Positions 26,613 to 36,802 of a DNA stretch of 64,000 nucleotides are shown piece after piece. The stretch lies in contig NZ_WWFA01000011.1 of assembly GCF_021698855.1 (NCBI RefSeq), positions 160,530-224,529 of the forward strand, in the 5' to 3' direction. The position numbers and the translations under genes are program-made. Within the stretch, counting starts at the first letter, position 1. The number at the start of each line of letters is the position of its first letter. This DNA comes from Lactobacillus sp. S2-2. GTDB taxonomy: Bacteria; Bacillota; Bacilli; Lactobacillales; Lactobacillaceae. The notes under the pieces are model-generated. The model made no database searches, was not told the origin of the DNA, and saw only the letters and a program-made list of their open reading frames with translations.

Positions 26613-28178
26613 ATGTTTTCAGGAATAACCCTCGCGATCATCGTTATTATTGCTATTATTATTGGTTTTTTTTGTGGACAGTTTTTTTATAAGCAGATAG
26701 TTGAAAAAAAATTATCTGAATCACATCGAACTGCTACAGATATTATTGAAGATGCTAACCGTCAAGCAGAAACTGCTTTGAAGGAAGCAACTTTAGAGGC
26801 TAAAGAAAAAAGTAATTTATATAGAACTGAAGTTGAAAAAGAACTAAAGCAAAGAAGAAGTGAAATTCAACGACAAGAAGATCGATTACTTAAAAGAGAA
26901 GAATCTTTAGATCATAAAGATAATATCATTGAAAAGCGTGAGAATAATTTAAATCGTCAAGCTGACAAGCTTAATAACGATAAAAAAACTCTCGAAAAGC
27001 AACAAAAGCAAACTGATTTATTGATTGACCAGAGAAAAGCTGAAGTTGAAAGAATTTCTTATTTGACTCATGAGGAAGCAAAAAAATTAATTATTGATGA
27101 AACTAAAGATGAATTGTCAGAACAAAGATCTGCAATGATTAAAGATAATTATTTTGCTACTAAAAAGGACATTGAAAAAAATTCTAAGCAATTAATTGTG
27201 CAAGCAATTCAACAAAGTTCAGCTGATATTATTTCAGAAACAACTGTTTCAGTAGTTAATTTACCTAATGATGATATGAAAGGTCGTATTATCGGAAAAG
27301 AAGGACGAAATATTCGAACCTTTGAAACATTAACTGGAATTGATCTTATAATTGATGATACGCCTAATGCAGTTATTTTAAGTGGGTTTGATCCAATTAG
27401 AAGAGAAGTTGCTAAGATGGCGTTAGAGAAATTAATTAACGATGGAAGGATTCATCCTGCAAGAATTGAAGAAATGGTTGATAAGAGTAAAAAAGAACTC
27501 GAAAATCAAATTCAAGAAACAGGTGATACAGTTGTCTTTGATTTAGGAATTCATTCAATGCATCCTGATTTAGTTAAATTAGTAGGACGTTTGAAATATA
27601 AGATTTCTTATGGACAAAATTTATTAGCTAGAGCAATTCAAGTATCAAAATTAGCTGGAGTTTTTGCTGGTGAAATTAATGAAGATGTTTCCTTAGCAAG
27701 AAGAGCTGGATTATTACATGAAATTGGAAGAGCTTCAAATGAAGAGCTTAATTCATCATACGTTGAATCAGGTGTAGATTTAGCTAAGAAATATAATGAG
27801 GTTCCAGAAATAATTGATTCAATAAAAGCTGGAAGTGCTAGATATGAGCCTCATTATCTAATTTCTGAATTGGTTCAAGTTGCAGATAAAATTTCAGTAT
27901 CTCGTCCTGGAGCTAAGAGTGATTCTCTTGAAAGTTTTGTTCATCGATTAGAAGAGCTTGAAGAAATTACTAATAGTTTTGATAACGTTGAAAAGAGTTT
28001 TGCAATTCAAGCTGGTAGAGAAATCAGAGTGATTGTTGATCCAGATAAAATAAATGATAGTGAAGCAATTGTTTTATCTAGAGATATTAAAAATGAAATT
28101 GAACAGAAAATGAGTCACCCAGGTCATATAAAAGTTACTGTTATTAGAGAAGTTAGATCAATTAAATATGCGAGATAA
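26613..28178 (+). CDS. rny: RNase Y homologue with degenerate HD active site
   Basis: A 521-residue protein with full RNase Y architecture: an N-terminal transmembrane helix, a coiled coil (about 30-190), a KH domain with GRIIGKEGRNIRTFE (224-238), an HD domain and the conserved C-terminus (EKSFAIQAGREIRVIV, PGHIKVTVIREVR). RNase Y starts mRNA decay at the membrane. Here the metal-binding HD residues are mostly gone: HD reads His369-Glu370, the HHGD motif reads GSAR (407-410), the early HD-domain His is Arg340, and DHE reads NEE (376-378). The frame is intact and has a good promoter, so this looks like a maintained pseudoenzyme. Start ATG 26613 follows CGGAGG by 9 bases; ATG 26592 lies upstream of that site. 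Confidence 0.95.
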   Translation: MFSGITLAIIVIIAIIIGFFCGQFFYKQIVEKKLSESHRTATDIIEDANRQAETALKEATLEAKEKSNLYRTEVEKELKQRRSEIQRQEDRLLKREESLDHKDNIIEKRENNLNRQADKLNNDKKTLEKQQKQTDLLIDQRKAEVERISYLTHEEAKKLIIDETKDELSEQRSAMIKDNYFATKKDIEKNSKQLIVQAIQQSSADIISETTVSVVNLPNDDMKGRIIGKEGRNIRTFETLTGIDLIIDDTPNAVILSGFDPIRREVAKMALEKLINDGRIHPARIEEMVDKSKKELENQIQETGDTVVFDLGIHSMHPDLVKLVGRLKYKISYGQNLLARAIQVSKLAGVFAGEINEDVSLARRAGLLHEIGRASNEELNSSYVESGVDLAKKYNEVPEIIDSIKAGSARYEPHYLISELVQVADKISVSRPGAKSDSLESFVHRLEELEEITNSFDNVEKSFAIQAGREIRVIVDPDKINDSEAIVLSRDIKNEIEQKMSHPGHIKVTVIREVRSIKYAR

Positions 28179-28203
28179 AAGATCAGTTTTCTGGTCTTTT
28201 TTA
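28177..28203 (+). terminator. Terminator after rny
   Basis: A 10-bp stem with one G-T pair (28177-28186 with 28191-28200), a 4-base loop and a T run. Confidence 0.85.
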
Positions 28204-28218
28204 TTTTAATTATAAACG

Positions 28219-28227
28219 TGGTAAAAT
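28219..28227 (+). promoter_or_regulatory. Extended -10 promoter for ymdB-mutS-mutL
   Basis: TGG-TAAAAT, 30 bases before ymdB and directly after the rny terminator. Confidence 0.5.
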
Positions 28228-28257
28228 TAATATTATTTAAAAGATGGAGTTAATTAA

Positions 28258-29064
28258 ATGAAACTATTATTTATTGGTGATATTGTTGGTAATTCTGGTA
28301 TGGAAATGCTTGAAAAATATTTACCACAATTAAAACATGATTTAAAACCTCAGATTACGGTCGTAAATGGTGAAAATTCTACAAGTCAAGGTCGAGGCAT
28401 TTCAGAAAAAAATTTTAAAAAAATTATGAGTCTGGGTGCTGATACAGTAACCTTAGGTAATCATGCTTGGAACAATGCTGAAATTTTTGATTTTATCGAT
28501 AATACTAAAAAATTAATAAGACCTTTAAATTTTCCAGGAAAAAATGTTCCTGGAAGAGGATACACAATATTGAACGTCAATAGTGAAAAAGTAGCAATTA
28601 TTAATCTTCAAGGTCGTATCTTTTTGGATCCCATTGATGATCCTTTTTCAAAGGTTGATGATTTATTAGCAAAAATAAAAAGTGAAAATGTTAAATACAT
28701 ATTTATAGATTTTCATGCTGAAACAACAAGTGAAAAAAAAGCAATGGCACTTTATTTAGATGGACGCATATCTGCGATAGTAGGTACTCATACCCATGTA
28801 CAGACTAATGATAATCAAGTTTTAAAAAATGGAACTGGATTTTTAACTGAAGTTGGAATGACAGGACCGGACGATGGAGTAATTGGAATGCAATATTCAA
28901 ATGTCATTCATAAATTTCTTACACAAAGGCCTTCAAGGTTTAATGTTGAAGAAAATGGGAATAATATTCTTTCTGGTTGCTTAATTGATATGGATAAAAA
29001 TGGATTTACTAAAAAAATTGATAAAATATTAATTAGTAATAGTAAACCATATAATGTTCTTTAA
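28258..29064 (+). CDS. ymdB: YmdB-type metallophosphoesterase
   Basis: A 268-residue phosphodiesterase of the TIGR00282 family. All metal-site motifs are present: FIGDIVG at the start, VNGENS, LGNHAWN, DFHAE and VGTHTHVQT. B. subtilis YmdB hydrolyses cyclic nucleotides and has been reported to interact with RNase Y, its usual genomic neighbour. Here YmdB looks intact although the neighbouring RNase Y has lost catalytic residues. It precedes mutS by 19 bases. Confidence 0.94.
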   Translation: MKLLFIGDIVGNSGMEMLEKYLPQLKHDLKPQITVVNGENSTSQGRGISEKNFKKIMSLGADTVTLGNHAWNNAEIFDFIDNTKKLIRPLNFPGKNVPGRGYTILNVNSEKVAIINLQGRIFLDPIDDPFSKVDDLLAKIKSENVKYIFIDFHAETTSEKKAMALYLDGRISAIVGTHTHVQTNDNQVLKNGTGFLTEVGMTGPDDGVIGMQYSNVIHKFLTQRPSRFNVEENGNNILSGCLIDMDKNGFTKKIDKILISNSKPYNVL

Positions 29065-29083
29065 TTTGAAAGAGGTTTTTTAG

Positions 29084-31672
29084 ATGGCAAAGGCTAATGA
29101 AGATACTCCAATGATGAAGCAATATTATGCAATTAAGAATCAATATCCAGATGCTTTTTTGTTTTATCGTTTAGGAGATTTTTATGAATTGTTTAATGAA
29201 GATGCAATTAAAGGGTCTCAATTATTGGAACTTACTTTAACAAAAAGAAATACAAAATCAGAAACTCCAATTCCAATGTGCGGAGTTCCTCATAATTCAG
29301 CTCAAAATTATATTGATATTCTTGTGGATAGTGGATATAAAGTAGCTATTTGTGAACAAATGGAGGATCCTCGATTAACTAAAGGAATGGTTAAACGTGA
29401 AGTAGTTCAATTAATTACTCCAGGAACAAAAACTGCCATTAAACAAGAAAATTCAAAAGATAATAACTATTTAGGTGCTTTAAATTATGAAAATCAACAA
29501 TTTGGTTTTTCATTTGTAGATTTATCAACCGGAGAATTAAAAGCAGTTTTTTATGATCAATTTCAAAAAGCGTTTGATCAATTGATAACACTTAATATTA
29601 AAGAAATCGTAATTTCTGATCAAATTCCACAAAAATATATTGATATGATGAAAAAAATGGGGATTTTAATTTCAAATTACAACAAAAGTAACGAAAATAT
29701 TAACTCTGAAATTGATATTCAAGGAATTATTGAAAATCTTGATAAAAAAATTTTAATTGATTCAGTTAAACAGTTAATGAGCTATGTATTAGAAACACAA
29801 AAGAGAAGCTTGTCGCATATAAAAAAAGCAATTGAGTTTGAGAGTGATTCATATTTAAAAATCGATCATAATTCACAATTTAATTTAGAAATTTTGAAAA
29901 ATATTCGTACAAATAAAAAAAGCGGAACTCTTCTTTGGTTGCTAGATAATACTAAAACTGCAATGGGTGGTAGAAAATTAAAACAGTGGTTAGAAAATCC
30001 ATTAGTTGATGCTAATATAATTAAATTTCGTCAAGATTTAGTACAAGTATTATTAGATAATTATTATGAAAGAAGTCAGATTCAAGAATTTTTAGTTGAA
30101 GTTTATGATTTAGAAAGACTAGTTGGTCGTATTTCTTTTGGTGGAGTAAATGCGAGAGATTTGATCCAATTAAAAACTTCTTTAAATCAAATACCAAAAA
30201 TTAATTATGTGTTGGAAGAATTAAATAGTAAAGTTTTAAAAAAATTTAGTGATCAATTAGATCCAATTGAGGATATATTTAATCTAATTGATAATGCAAT
30301 AAATAATGAGCCTCCTATTTCAATTACTGAAGGAGATATTATTAAGCCAGGTTTTAATCAAAAATTAGATGATTATCGAGATGCAATGGATAACGGTAAA
30401 AATTGGTTAATTGATTTAGAAACAAAAGAAAAAGAAAATACTGGAATAAGTAACTTAAAGATTAGATATAATAGAGTATTTGGATATTATATTGAAATTT
30501 CAAAAGGTAATTTATCTAAGCTAACTAATGATCGTTATGAAAGAGTTCAAACATTAACTAATGCAGAAAGATTTACTATTCCAGAATTAAAAGAAAAAGA
30601 AAAAATGATTCTTGAAGCTCAAGATAAATCAAAAATATTAGAATATGAGATTTTTACAAAAATTAGAGATGAAATTAAGCAACAGATTCCAAGAATTCAA
30701 AGTTTAGCATCAGTTGTTTCTGAACTAGATGTAGTTCAAAGTTTTGCAGATATAAGTGAAAAGTATAAATTTAATCGACCTAAAATTAATTTAGATAATC
30801 GTGACTTAAAAATCAAGAATGGGCGTCATCCTGTTGTTGAAAAAGTAATGGGAAATCAAAGTTATGTTCCCAATGATATCTATTTAAATGATGAATCAAG
30901 TATTTTATTAATTACTGGGCCAAATATGTCTGGAAAAAGCACTTATATGAGACAATTAGCGTTGACCGTAATTATGGCTCAAATTGGTTGTTTTGTTCCA
31001 GCTGATAGTGCCGAAATACCTATATTTGATCAAATTTTTACAAGAATAGGTGCTGCTGATGATTTAATTTCAGGAGAAAGTACCTTCATGGTTGAAATGA
31101 AAGAAGCAAATAATGCTTTAACTAATGCTACCGATCGAAGCTTACTATTATTTGATGAAATTGGAAGAGGTACTGCAACTTATGATGGGATGGCATTGGC
31201 ACAAGCAATTATTGAATTTATTCATAATCGAGTAAAAGCTAAGACTCTGTTTTCAACTCATTATCATGAATTAACTAATTTATCTGAAGAATTAGATAAC
31301 TTAAAAAATGTACATGTTGGAGCAGTTGAAGAAAATGGTAAATTAGTTTTTCTTCATAAAATAAAAGATGGACCAGCTGATAAATCATATGGAATTCATG
31401 TTGCAAAGCTTGCTGGTTTACCTGATGATTTATTAAATAGAGCAGATAATATTTTAAAAAGTTTAGAAAATCATCAAGATCAAGAAGTAATTGAAAAAAC
31501 AAAAGATAATAAAGATTTACAAGAAACACAAATGCAATTATTTAATTTAGATGATAATGAAAACAATCAAGATATTTTAAATGAATTAAAGAATCTTGAT
31601 TTAATGACAATGACTCCAATGGATTTAATGAATAAAGTTTATACTTGGAAGAAAAATATCAATAAGGAGTGA
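29084..31672 (+). CDS. mutS: DNA mismatch repair protein MutS
   Basis: An 862-residue mismatch-recognition ATPase. The N-terminal mismatch-binding motif is [15 protein letters not shown] (aromatic wedge Phe), and the ATPase has GPNMSGKS at 612-619, [15 protein letters not shown] and a STHYHEL signature. The C-terminal dimerisation helix is present. It overlaps the ribosome binding site of mutL, so the two are coupled. Normal length. Confidence 0.98.
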   Translation: MAKANEDTPMMKQYYAIKNQYPDAFLFYRLGDFYELFNEDAIKGSQLLELTLTKRNTKSETPIPMCGVPHNSAQNYIDILVDSGYKVAICEQMEDPRLTKGMVKREVVQLITPGTKTAIKQENSKDNNYLGALNYENQQFGFSFVDLSTGELKAVFYDQFQKAFDQLITLNIKEIVISDQIPQKYIDMMKKMGILISNYNKSNENINSEIDIQGIIENLDKKILIDSVKQLMSYVLETQKRSLSHIKKAIEFESDSYLKIDHNSQFNLEILKNIRTNKKSGTLLWLLDNTKTAMGGRKLKQWLENPLVDANIIKFRQDLVQVLLDNYYERSQIQEFLVEVYDLERLVGRISFGGVNARDLIQLKTSLNQIPKINYVLEELNSKVLKKFSDQLDPIEDIFNLIDNAINNEPPISITEGDIIKPGFNQKLDDYRDAMDNGKNWLIDLETKEKENTGISNLKIRYNRVFGYYIEISKGNLSKLTNDRYERVQTLTNAERFTIPELKEKEKMILEAQDKSKILEYEIFTKIRDEIKQQIPRIQSLASVVSELDVVQSFADISEKYKFNRPKINLDNRDLKIKNGRHPVVEKVMGNQSYVPNDIYLNDESSILLITGPNMSGKSTYMRQLALTVIMAQIGCFVPADSAEIPIFDQIFTRIGAADDLISGESTFMVEMKEANNALTNATDRSLLLFDEIGRGTATYDGMALAQAIIEFIHNRVKAKTLFSTHYHELTNLSEELDNLKNVHVGAVEENGKLVFLHKIKDGPADKSYGIHVAKLAGLPDDLLNRADNILKSLENHQDQEVIEKTKDNKDLQETQMQLFNLDDNENNQDILNELKNLDLMTMTPMDLMNKVYTWKKNINKE

Positions 31673-31677
31673 TTAAC

Positions 31678-33540
31678 TTGGCTGACATACATGAATTACC
31701 TGTTATATTATCTGATCAAATTGCTGCAGGTGAAGTAGCTGAAAGACCTGCTTCAGTAGTTAAAGAATTAGTAGAGAATTCGATTGATGCTAATAGTAAT
31801 CAAATAGATATTACAGTTAAAGATGCCGGTCTTAGTGAAATTACGATTATTGATAATGGTGATGGAATTAAAAGTACAGATGTTGAATTAGCTTTTAAAC
31901 GTCATGCAACAAGTAAAATAAACTCCAGTGATGATTTATTTCAAATTTCTTCATTAGGTTTTAGAGGTGAGGCTTTACCCAGTATTTCTTCTGTATCACA
32001 TTTAATTATGAAAACTGCTCAAGAAGGTAAAGTTGGTAAAAGAATTGAAATAAATGGTGGTAAGCTTATTGAAAATTCATCATCAGAGTCTAGAACTGGA
32101 ACTTATATTTCTGTTTCCAATTTATTTTTTAATACACCTGCTAGATTAAAGTATATGAAATCTCAATCTACTGAGCTTGCTAAAATAACAGATATTGTTA
32201 ATCGTTTATCTTTAAGTCATCCAGATATTGCATTCTCGTTGCAGCACAATCAAAGAGAATTATTAAGAACCTCTGGTAGAAATGATTTACAACAAGTTTT
32301 AAGTGGTATTTATGGTAAAAATATTATTAAACAAATGATTAAAATTGAAGGGTCAGATAATGACTTTGAGGTCTCAGGATATGTTAGTTTACCTGATCTA
32401 ACGAGAGCTAGTCGTAAATATTTATCCTTAATTATTAATGGAAGGTATATTAAAGACTTTATGCTCGATAAATCAATTATTAATGGTTATGGATCTAAGT
32501 TAATGATTGGTAGGTATCCAATAGCTGTTTTAAATATTAAAATGGATCCAAAGTTAGTTGATGTTAATGTTCATCCAACAAAACAAGAAGTTAGAATAAG
32601 TAAAAAGGATGAATTACAAAATTTAATCAGTAAATTAATTGATAATGGATTAGCAACTAAAAATTTAATTCCAGATGCATGTAATAAAAATATAATTGAT
32701 AAGAAAGAAACAAAACAAACTGAAATTAGTTTTGAAAACTCAACACCTAAAGTTAATTTTGAACAAAAAAATGATGATAAATTAGTTCAATTAAATGAAA
32801 ATAAACCTAATGAAATTATCATTAATGATATTGAAGATTTACAAAAGCAAGATGTTAAAAATTTTGATATTAAATATAAAAATGAAAAGTCTAATAGTCC
32901 ATTTGGTGATCAAAATATTATAAAAGATTCAATCTTTCCAATTTTAAAATACATTGGACAATTTCATGGGACTTATATTTTGGCAGAAGCAGAAGATGGA
33001 TTGTATATTTTAGATCAACATGCAGCTCAAGAAAGAATTAATTATGAATTTTACTTAAATGAGATAGGTAGTACTTCAAAAGACCGACAAACCTTATTAG
33101 TTCCTCTTGTTTTAAATTATTCAATAACTGATTCATTGAAAATTAATGACAATTTATCATCAATTGAACAATTTGGAATTGGAATCGAGAATTTCGGTAA
33201 ATCTAGTTTTATTATTAGAAACTATCCAGCATGGTTTAAAGAAGGACAAGAAGAGTCCACGGTTAAAGAAATTCTTGATTGGGTTTTAAATGATAAAAAA
33301 ATAGATTTATCTAAATTTAGAGAAAAAGCTGTAATTATGATGAGTTGTAAAAGAGCTATCAAAGCTAATCATCATTTAGACGAATTAGAATCAAAAGAAT
33401 TATTAAAAAATATTAGAGAATGTGATAATCCATATAATTGTCCACATGGTCGACCTGTTTTAATTCACTTTTCTGAAAATGATATGGAAACTATGTTTAA
33501 AAGAATTCAAGATCCACATAAAAATAACGAAGAAGATTAA
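31678..33540 (+). CDS. mutL: DNA mismatch repair protein MutL
   Basis: A 620-residue GHKL ATPase. The N-terminal motifs QIAAGEVAERPASVVKELVE, DNGDGI and GFRGEALPSI are intact. The C-terminal domain holds the endonuclease motif DQHAAQERINYE and the metal-site CPHGRP, so it is the nicking type. A long low-complexity linker lies between them (about 335-420). Start TTG 31678 is 8 bases after AAGGAG; GTG 31669 overlaps that site. Confidence 0.96.
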   Translation: MADIHELPVILSDQIAAGEVAERPASVVKELVENSIDANSNQIDITVKDAGLSEITIIDNGDGIKSTDVELAFKRHATSKINSSDDLFQISSLGFRGEALPSISSVSHLIMKTAQEGKVGKRIEINGGKLIENSSSESRTGTYISVSNLFFNTPARLKYMKSQSTELAKITDIVNRLSLSHPDIAFSLQHNQRELLRTSGRNDLQQVLSGIYGKNIIKQMIKIEGSDNDFEVSGYVSLPDLTRASRKYLSLIINGRYIKDFMLDKSIINGYGSKLMIGRYPIAVLNIKMDPKLVDVNVHPTKQEVRISKKDELQNLISKLIDNGLATKNLIPDACNKNIIDKKETKQTEISFENSTPKVNFEQKNDDKLVQLNENKPNEIIINDIEDLQKQDVKNFDIKYKNEKSNSPFGDQNIIKDSIFPILKYIGQFHGTYILAEAEDGLYILDQHAAQERINYEFYLNEIGSTSKDRQTLLVPLVLNYSITDSLKINDNLSSIEQFGIGIENFGKSSFIIRNYPAWFKEGQEESTVKEILDWVLNDKKIDLSKFREKAVIMMSCKRAIKANHHLDELESKELLKNIRECDNPYNCPHGRPVLIHFSENDMETMFKRIQDPHKNNEED

Positions 33541-33561
33541 TGAAATAATAGGTGATTTAAA

Positions 33562-34146
33562 ATGTATGAATATATAAGCGGTACTATTGCTGATGTTACA
33601 CCAGAATATATAGTGGTTGATTGTAATGGAGTTGGTTATTTAATTTATGTATCAAATCCATACTTTTACGAAGGTAAAGATAAAGTCAAAGTTTATGTAC
33701 ACCATGTAGTAACAGATTCTATGCAAGCTTTATATGGATTTAGTACTTTTGCTGATAAAGAATTATATGAAAAATTATTAAATGTATCTGGTATCGGACC
33801 TAAAAGTGCTTTAGCAATTATGGCGGGGAATGATAATTCAGGATTAATTAATGCAATTAATAATGAAGATGATGTATTTTTAACAAAATTCCCAGGAATT
33901 GGTAAGAAAACTGCAAAACAGATTATTTTAGATTTAAAGGATAAAATTAAAACTGAAAATACTGATATTTTTGAATTTAAAAATATTGATACTGAAAATA
34001 AAAAACTTGATGATGCTTTAGAAGCTTTAAAAGCTTTGGGTTTCACTGATGCAAATGTGAAGAAAATCTCTAAAAATTTAAGTGCCTTAGGTGATCTATC
34101 AACAGATCAATTTATTAGTGAAGGGCTTAAATTACTAACTAATTAA
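33562..34146 (+). CDS. ruvA: Holliday junction branch migration protein RuvA
   Basis: A 194-residue RuvA that binds four-way junctions and loads RuvB. It has the N-terminal OB fold (MYEYISGTIADVTPEYIVVD), the two helix-hairpin-helix motifs (LLNVSGIGPKSALAIM; LTKFPGIGKKTAKQII) and the C-terminal RuvB-binding domain. It follows mutL by 21 bases and precedes ruvB by 19. Confidence 0.97.
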   Translation: MYEYISGTIADVTPEYIVVDCNGVGYLIYVSNPYFYEGKDKVKVYVHHVVTDSMQALYGFSTFADKELYEKLLNVSGIGPKSALAIMAGNDNSGLINAINNEDDVFLTKFPGIGKKTAKQIILDLKDKIKTENTDIFEFKNIDTENKKLDDALEALKALGFTDANVKKISKNLSALGDLSTDQFISEGLKLLTN

Positions 34147-34165
34147 AAAAAGGAGGGACTTATAA

Positions 34166-35176
34166 ATGGAAGATGAAAGAATAATTTCAAATGAAGCACA
34201 AGATGATAATGAAAATAAGATTGAGAAAACATTAAGACCTAAGTTTTTTAATCAATATATTGGTCAGGATGATATAACTGAAAAATTAAATGTTTATATC
34301 AAAGCTTCAAAGCAAAGAAATGAATCTTTGGATCATGTTTTATTATATGGACCTCCAGGACTTGGTAAAACAACATTAGCAATGGTAATTGCTAATGAAA
34401 TGGAAGTAGGATTAAAGACAACTAATGGACCAGCAATTGAAAAGCCTGGCGATTTAGTAGCATTATTAAATGAATTACAACCTGGGGATGTTCTTTTTAT
34501 CGATGAAATTCATCGATTACCTAAGACAGTTGAGGAAATGTTATATTCTGCAATGGAAGATTTCTTTGTTGATATTGTTGTTGGTCAAGGACCTACAGCA
34601 CATCCTGTTCATTTTCCATTACCACCATTTACTTTAATTGGTGCTACAACAAGAGCTGGCTTTTTAGCTGCACCATTTAGAGATCGATTTGGAATTATTG
34701 AAAGAATGCAATATTATAAAATTAGTGATTTGGAAGAAATTGTAAAAAGAACTGCTGATATTTTTTCTGTAGAAATTCAACAACAAGGAACTCATGAGAT
34801 AGCAAGAAGATCTAGAGGAACACCTAGAATTGCTAATCGATTATTAAAAAGGGTTCGAGATTTTGCTCAAGTTTCTGAAACTAATGAAATTGATATTAAA
34901 ATTGTTGATAAATCTTTAGAAATGTTAGGGGTAGATAGTGAAGGGTTAGATAGTACAGATGTTAAATTATTAGAATCAATGATTGAATTGTATAATGGAG
35001 GTCCTGTTGGAATTAATACAATTGCTGCTAATATAGGTGAAGAAAGTGATACAATCGCTGAAATGTACGAGCCTTTCTTATTGCAAATTGGTTTTTTGAA
35101 GAGGACTTCAAGAGGTCGAGTAGTTACTGAAAAAGCATATCAACATCTTAATATTCCATTTATAAATAAAGATTAA
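34166..35176 (+). CDS. ruvB: Holliday junction branch migration helicase RuvB
   Basis: A 336-residue AAA+ motor. Walker [10 protein letters not shown] is at 62-70, Walker B FIDEIH at 111-116, with the [19 protein letters not shown] arginine-finger region and a C-terminal winged helix ([13 protein letters not shown]). In related genera queA and tgt often follow; here yajC comes next. RuvC is absent, as usual in Bacillota. Confidence 0.97.
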   Translation: MEDERIISNEAQDDNENKIEKTLRPKFFNQYIGQDDITEKLNVYIKASKQRNESLDHVLLYGPPGLGKTTLAMVIANEMEVGLKTTNGPAIEKPGDLVALLNELQPGDVLFIDEIHRLPKTVEEMLYSAMEDFFVDIVVGQGPTAHPVHFPLPPFTLIGATTRAGFLAAPFRDRFGIIERMQYYKISDLEEIVKRTADIFSVEIQQQGTHEIARRSRGTPRIANRLLKRVRDFAQVSETNEIDIKIVDKSLEMLGVDSEGLDSTDVKLLESMIELYNGGPVGINTIAANIGEESDTIAEMYEPFLLQIGFLKRTSRGRVVTEKAYQHLNIPFINKD

Positions 35177-35250
35177 AATTTTTTGAATTAATAGACTAAT
35201 GATTTAATTTCTAGTACAATTGATGTTATTAAATAGATTGAGGTGAAATT

Positions 35251-35568
35251 ATGCCAAGTCAATATGGTAGTTTTATTGTAATTATTGTTCTTTTTGTATT
35301 AATGTATTTCTTAATGATTAGACCACAGAGAAAACAACAACAAAAGCATCAAGAAACTTTAAAGAGCCTTGAAAAGGGTGATAAGGTAGTAACAATTGGA
35401 AGACTACACGGGGTAGTTGATGAAATTGATCAAACTAACCGTACAGTTACACTTGATTGTGATGGAATCTACTTAGTCTTTGATCTTAATGCAATTGCTA
35501 GTTCTTCAAAGCCTAGTCAAGCAACAGTAGAAGAAACAAAAACAGAAGAAAAAGACGATGAAGAATAA
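35251..35568 (+). CDS. yajC: Preprotein translocase accessory subunit YajC
   Basis: A 105-residue membrane protein with one N-terminal helix (about 7-24) followed by the YajC signature MIRPQRKQQQKHQETLKSLEKGDKVVTIG and an acidic tail. It associates with SecDF and YidC in protein export. GAGGTG precedes the ATG. A terminator follows. Confidence 0.95.
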   Translation: MPSQYGSFIVIIVLFVLMYFLMIRPQRKQQQKHQETLKSLEKGDKVVTIGRLHGVVDEIDQTNRTVTLDCDGIYLVFDLNAIASSSKPSQATVEETKTEEKDDEE

Positions 35569-35591
35569 TCTGGTATTTCCAGATTTTTTTT
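35567..35591 (+). terminator. Terminator after yajC
   Basis: A 7-bp stem (35567-35573 with 35579-35585), a 5-base loop and a T run. The left arm begins in the yajC stop. Confidence 0.85.
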
Positions 35592-35632
35592 GTTTAAAGA
35601 CAATTTATAATATAAAATGAAGTGATTTTATT

Positions 35633-36736
35633 TTGCATAATGATAATTTTAAAAATAAAAAAATAATTCATATTGATATGGATGCATTTTTTGCTTCAAT
35701 TGAAGAATTAAAAAATCCGGATTATAAAAAAATTCCATTAATAGTTGCAAAAGATCCTAGAAAAAATGGTGGAAAAGGTGTTGTAACAACAGCAAATTAT
35801 AATGCGAGAAAATTTGGAGTTCATTCTGCAATCTCTGCAATTGAAGCATTAAAATTATGTCCAGATGGTATTTTTCAACCACCAGATTTTGATTTATATC
35901 GTAATATGTCACAAAAAATTCATGATATTTTTCATGAGTATACTGATATTATAGAAACTGTTGCTTTAGATGAAGCATATTTAGATGTAACAAAAAATAA
36001 AAAAGATATTGATAATCCAGTTTTATTAGCACATTTAATTCAAAGTGAGATATGGGAAAAGACCAAATTAACTAGTTCTGCTGGTATTTCTTTTAGTAAG
36101 TTTTTAGCAAAAGAGGCTTCTGATTTTAAGAAGCCTGCTGGTATAACAGTTATTTCTGAAAATGATAGTCATGATTTTTTGATGGCTCTACCAATTGAGA
36201 AATATAGAGGTGTCGGTAAGAAAACTTTAATTAAAATGAATGAATTAAATATAAAAAATGGATTTGATTTATATAAAATGTCACAAAATGATTTAATTCA
36301 TCATTTTGGCAAATTTGGATACATTTTATTTAACCGAGTAAGAGGAATTGATAATCGAGAGGTTAGTTATAATCAAATTAGAAAATCTGTTGGAAAAGAA
36401 AGAACTTATGGTAAATTATTGTCTAATGAATCAGATATTGAATCCGAATTATTGAAGATATCTAAGGAAGTTATAAATACTGTTAAAGAAAATAAATTAC
36501 ATGGTAAAACAATAGTGATTAAAATAAGATATCACGATTTTAAAACAATTACGAAAAGAACATCATTTGATGATTTTATTGAGAATGATTATCAAGTTAT
36601 CTTTAATTTAGCACTTGAATTAATTAATCAATTTCCATCATTTGAGAATGGAGTTAGATTGATTGGCATTACTTTAACAACATTATTTGATTTAAAATAT
36701 GAAAATATTAAATTAGATTTGTTCGATTATAAGTAA
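35633..36736 (+). CDS. dinB: DNA polymerase IV (Y-family)
   Basis: A 367-residue translesion polymerase. The catalytic acids are in IIHIDMDAFFASIEE (Asp15, Asp17) and LDEAYLDVT (Asp113, Glu114). Also seen are VGKKTLIKMNELN (helix-hairpin-helix) and the little-finger domain. The start is TTG 35633 after AAGTGA; no better start exists. The C-terminal clamp-binding peptide is probably the terminal LDLFDY. I see no LexA-like box upstream. Confidence 0.95.
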   Translation: MHNDNFKNKKIIHIDMDAFFASIEELKNPDYKKIPLIVAKDPRKNGGKGVVTTANYNARKFGVHSAISAIEALKLCPDGIFQPPDFDLYRNMSQKIHDIFHEYTDIIETVALDEAYLDVTKNKKDIDNPVLLAHLIQSEIWEKTKLTSSAGISFSKFLAKEASDFKKPAGITVISENDSHDFLMALPIEKYRGVGKKTLIKMNELNIKNGFDLYKMSQNDLIHHFGKFGYILFNRVRGIDNREVSYNQIRKSVGKERTYGKLLSNESDIESELLKISKEVINTVKENKLHGKTIVIKIRYHDFKTITKRTSFDDFIENDYQVIFNLALELINQFPSFENGVRLIGITLTTLFDLKYENIKLDLFDYK

Positions 36737-36738
36737 TT

Positions 36739-36767
36739 TTGAATTAAAAATAAAAAAAGGTTATACT
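36739..36767 (+). promoter_or_regulatory. Promoter for nrnA
   Basis: TTGAAT (36739-36744), a 17-bp spacer and TATACT (36762-36767), 35 bases before nrnA. Confidence 0.65.
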
Positions 36768-36802
36768 TAATTGCTAATATATTAGAATAAAAGGAAGTTT
36801 AT

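Noticed and set aside
33693..34046. Minus-strand open frame inside ruvA (117 codons)
   Set aside because: Antisense shadow of a conserved gene; no initiation signals.
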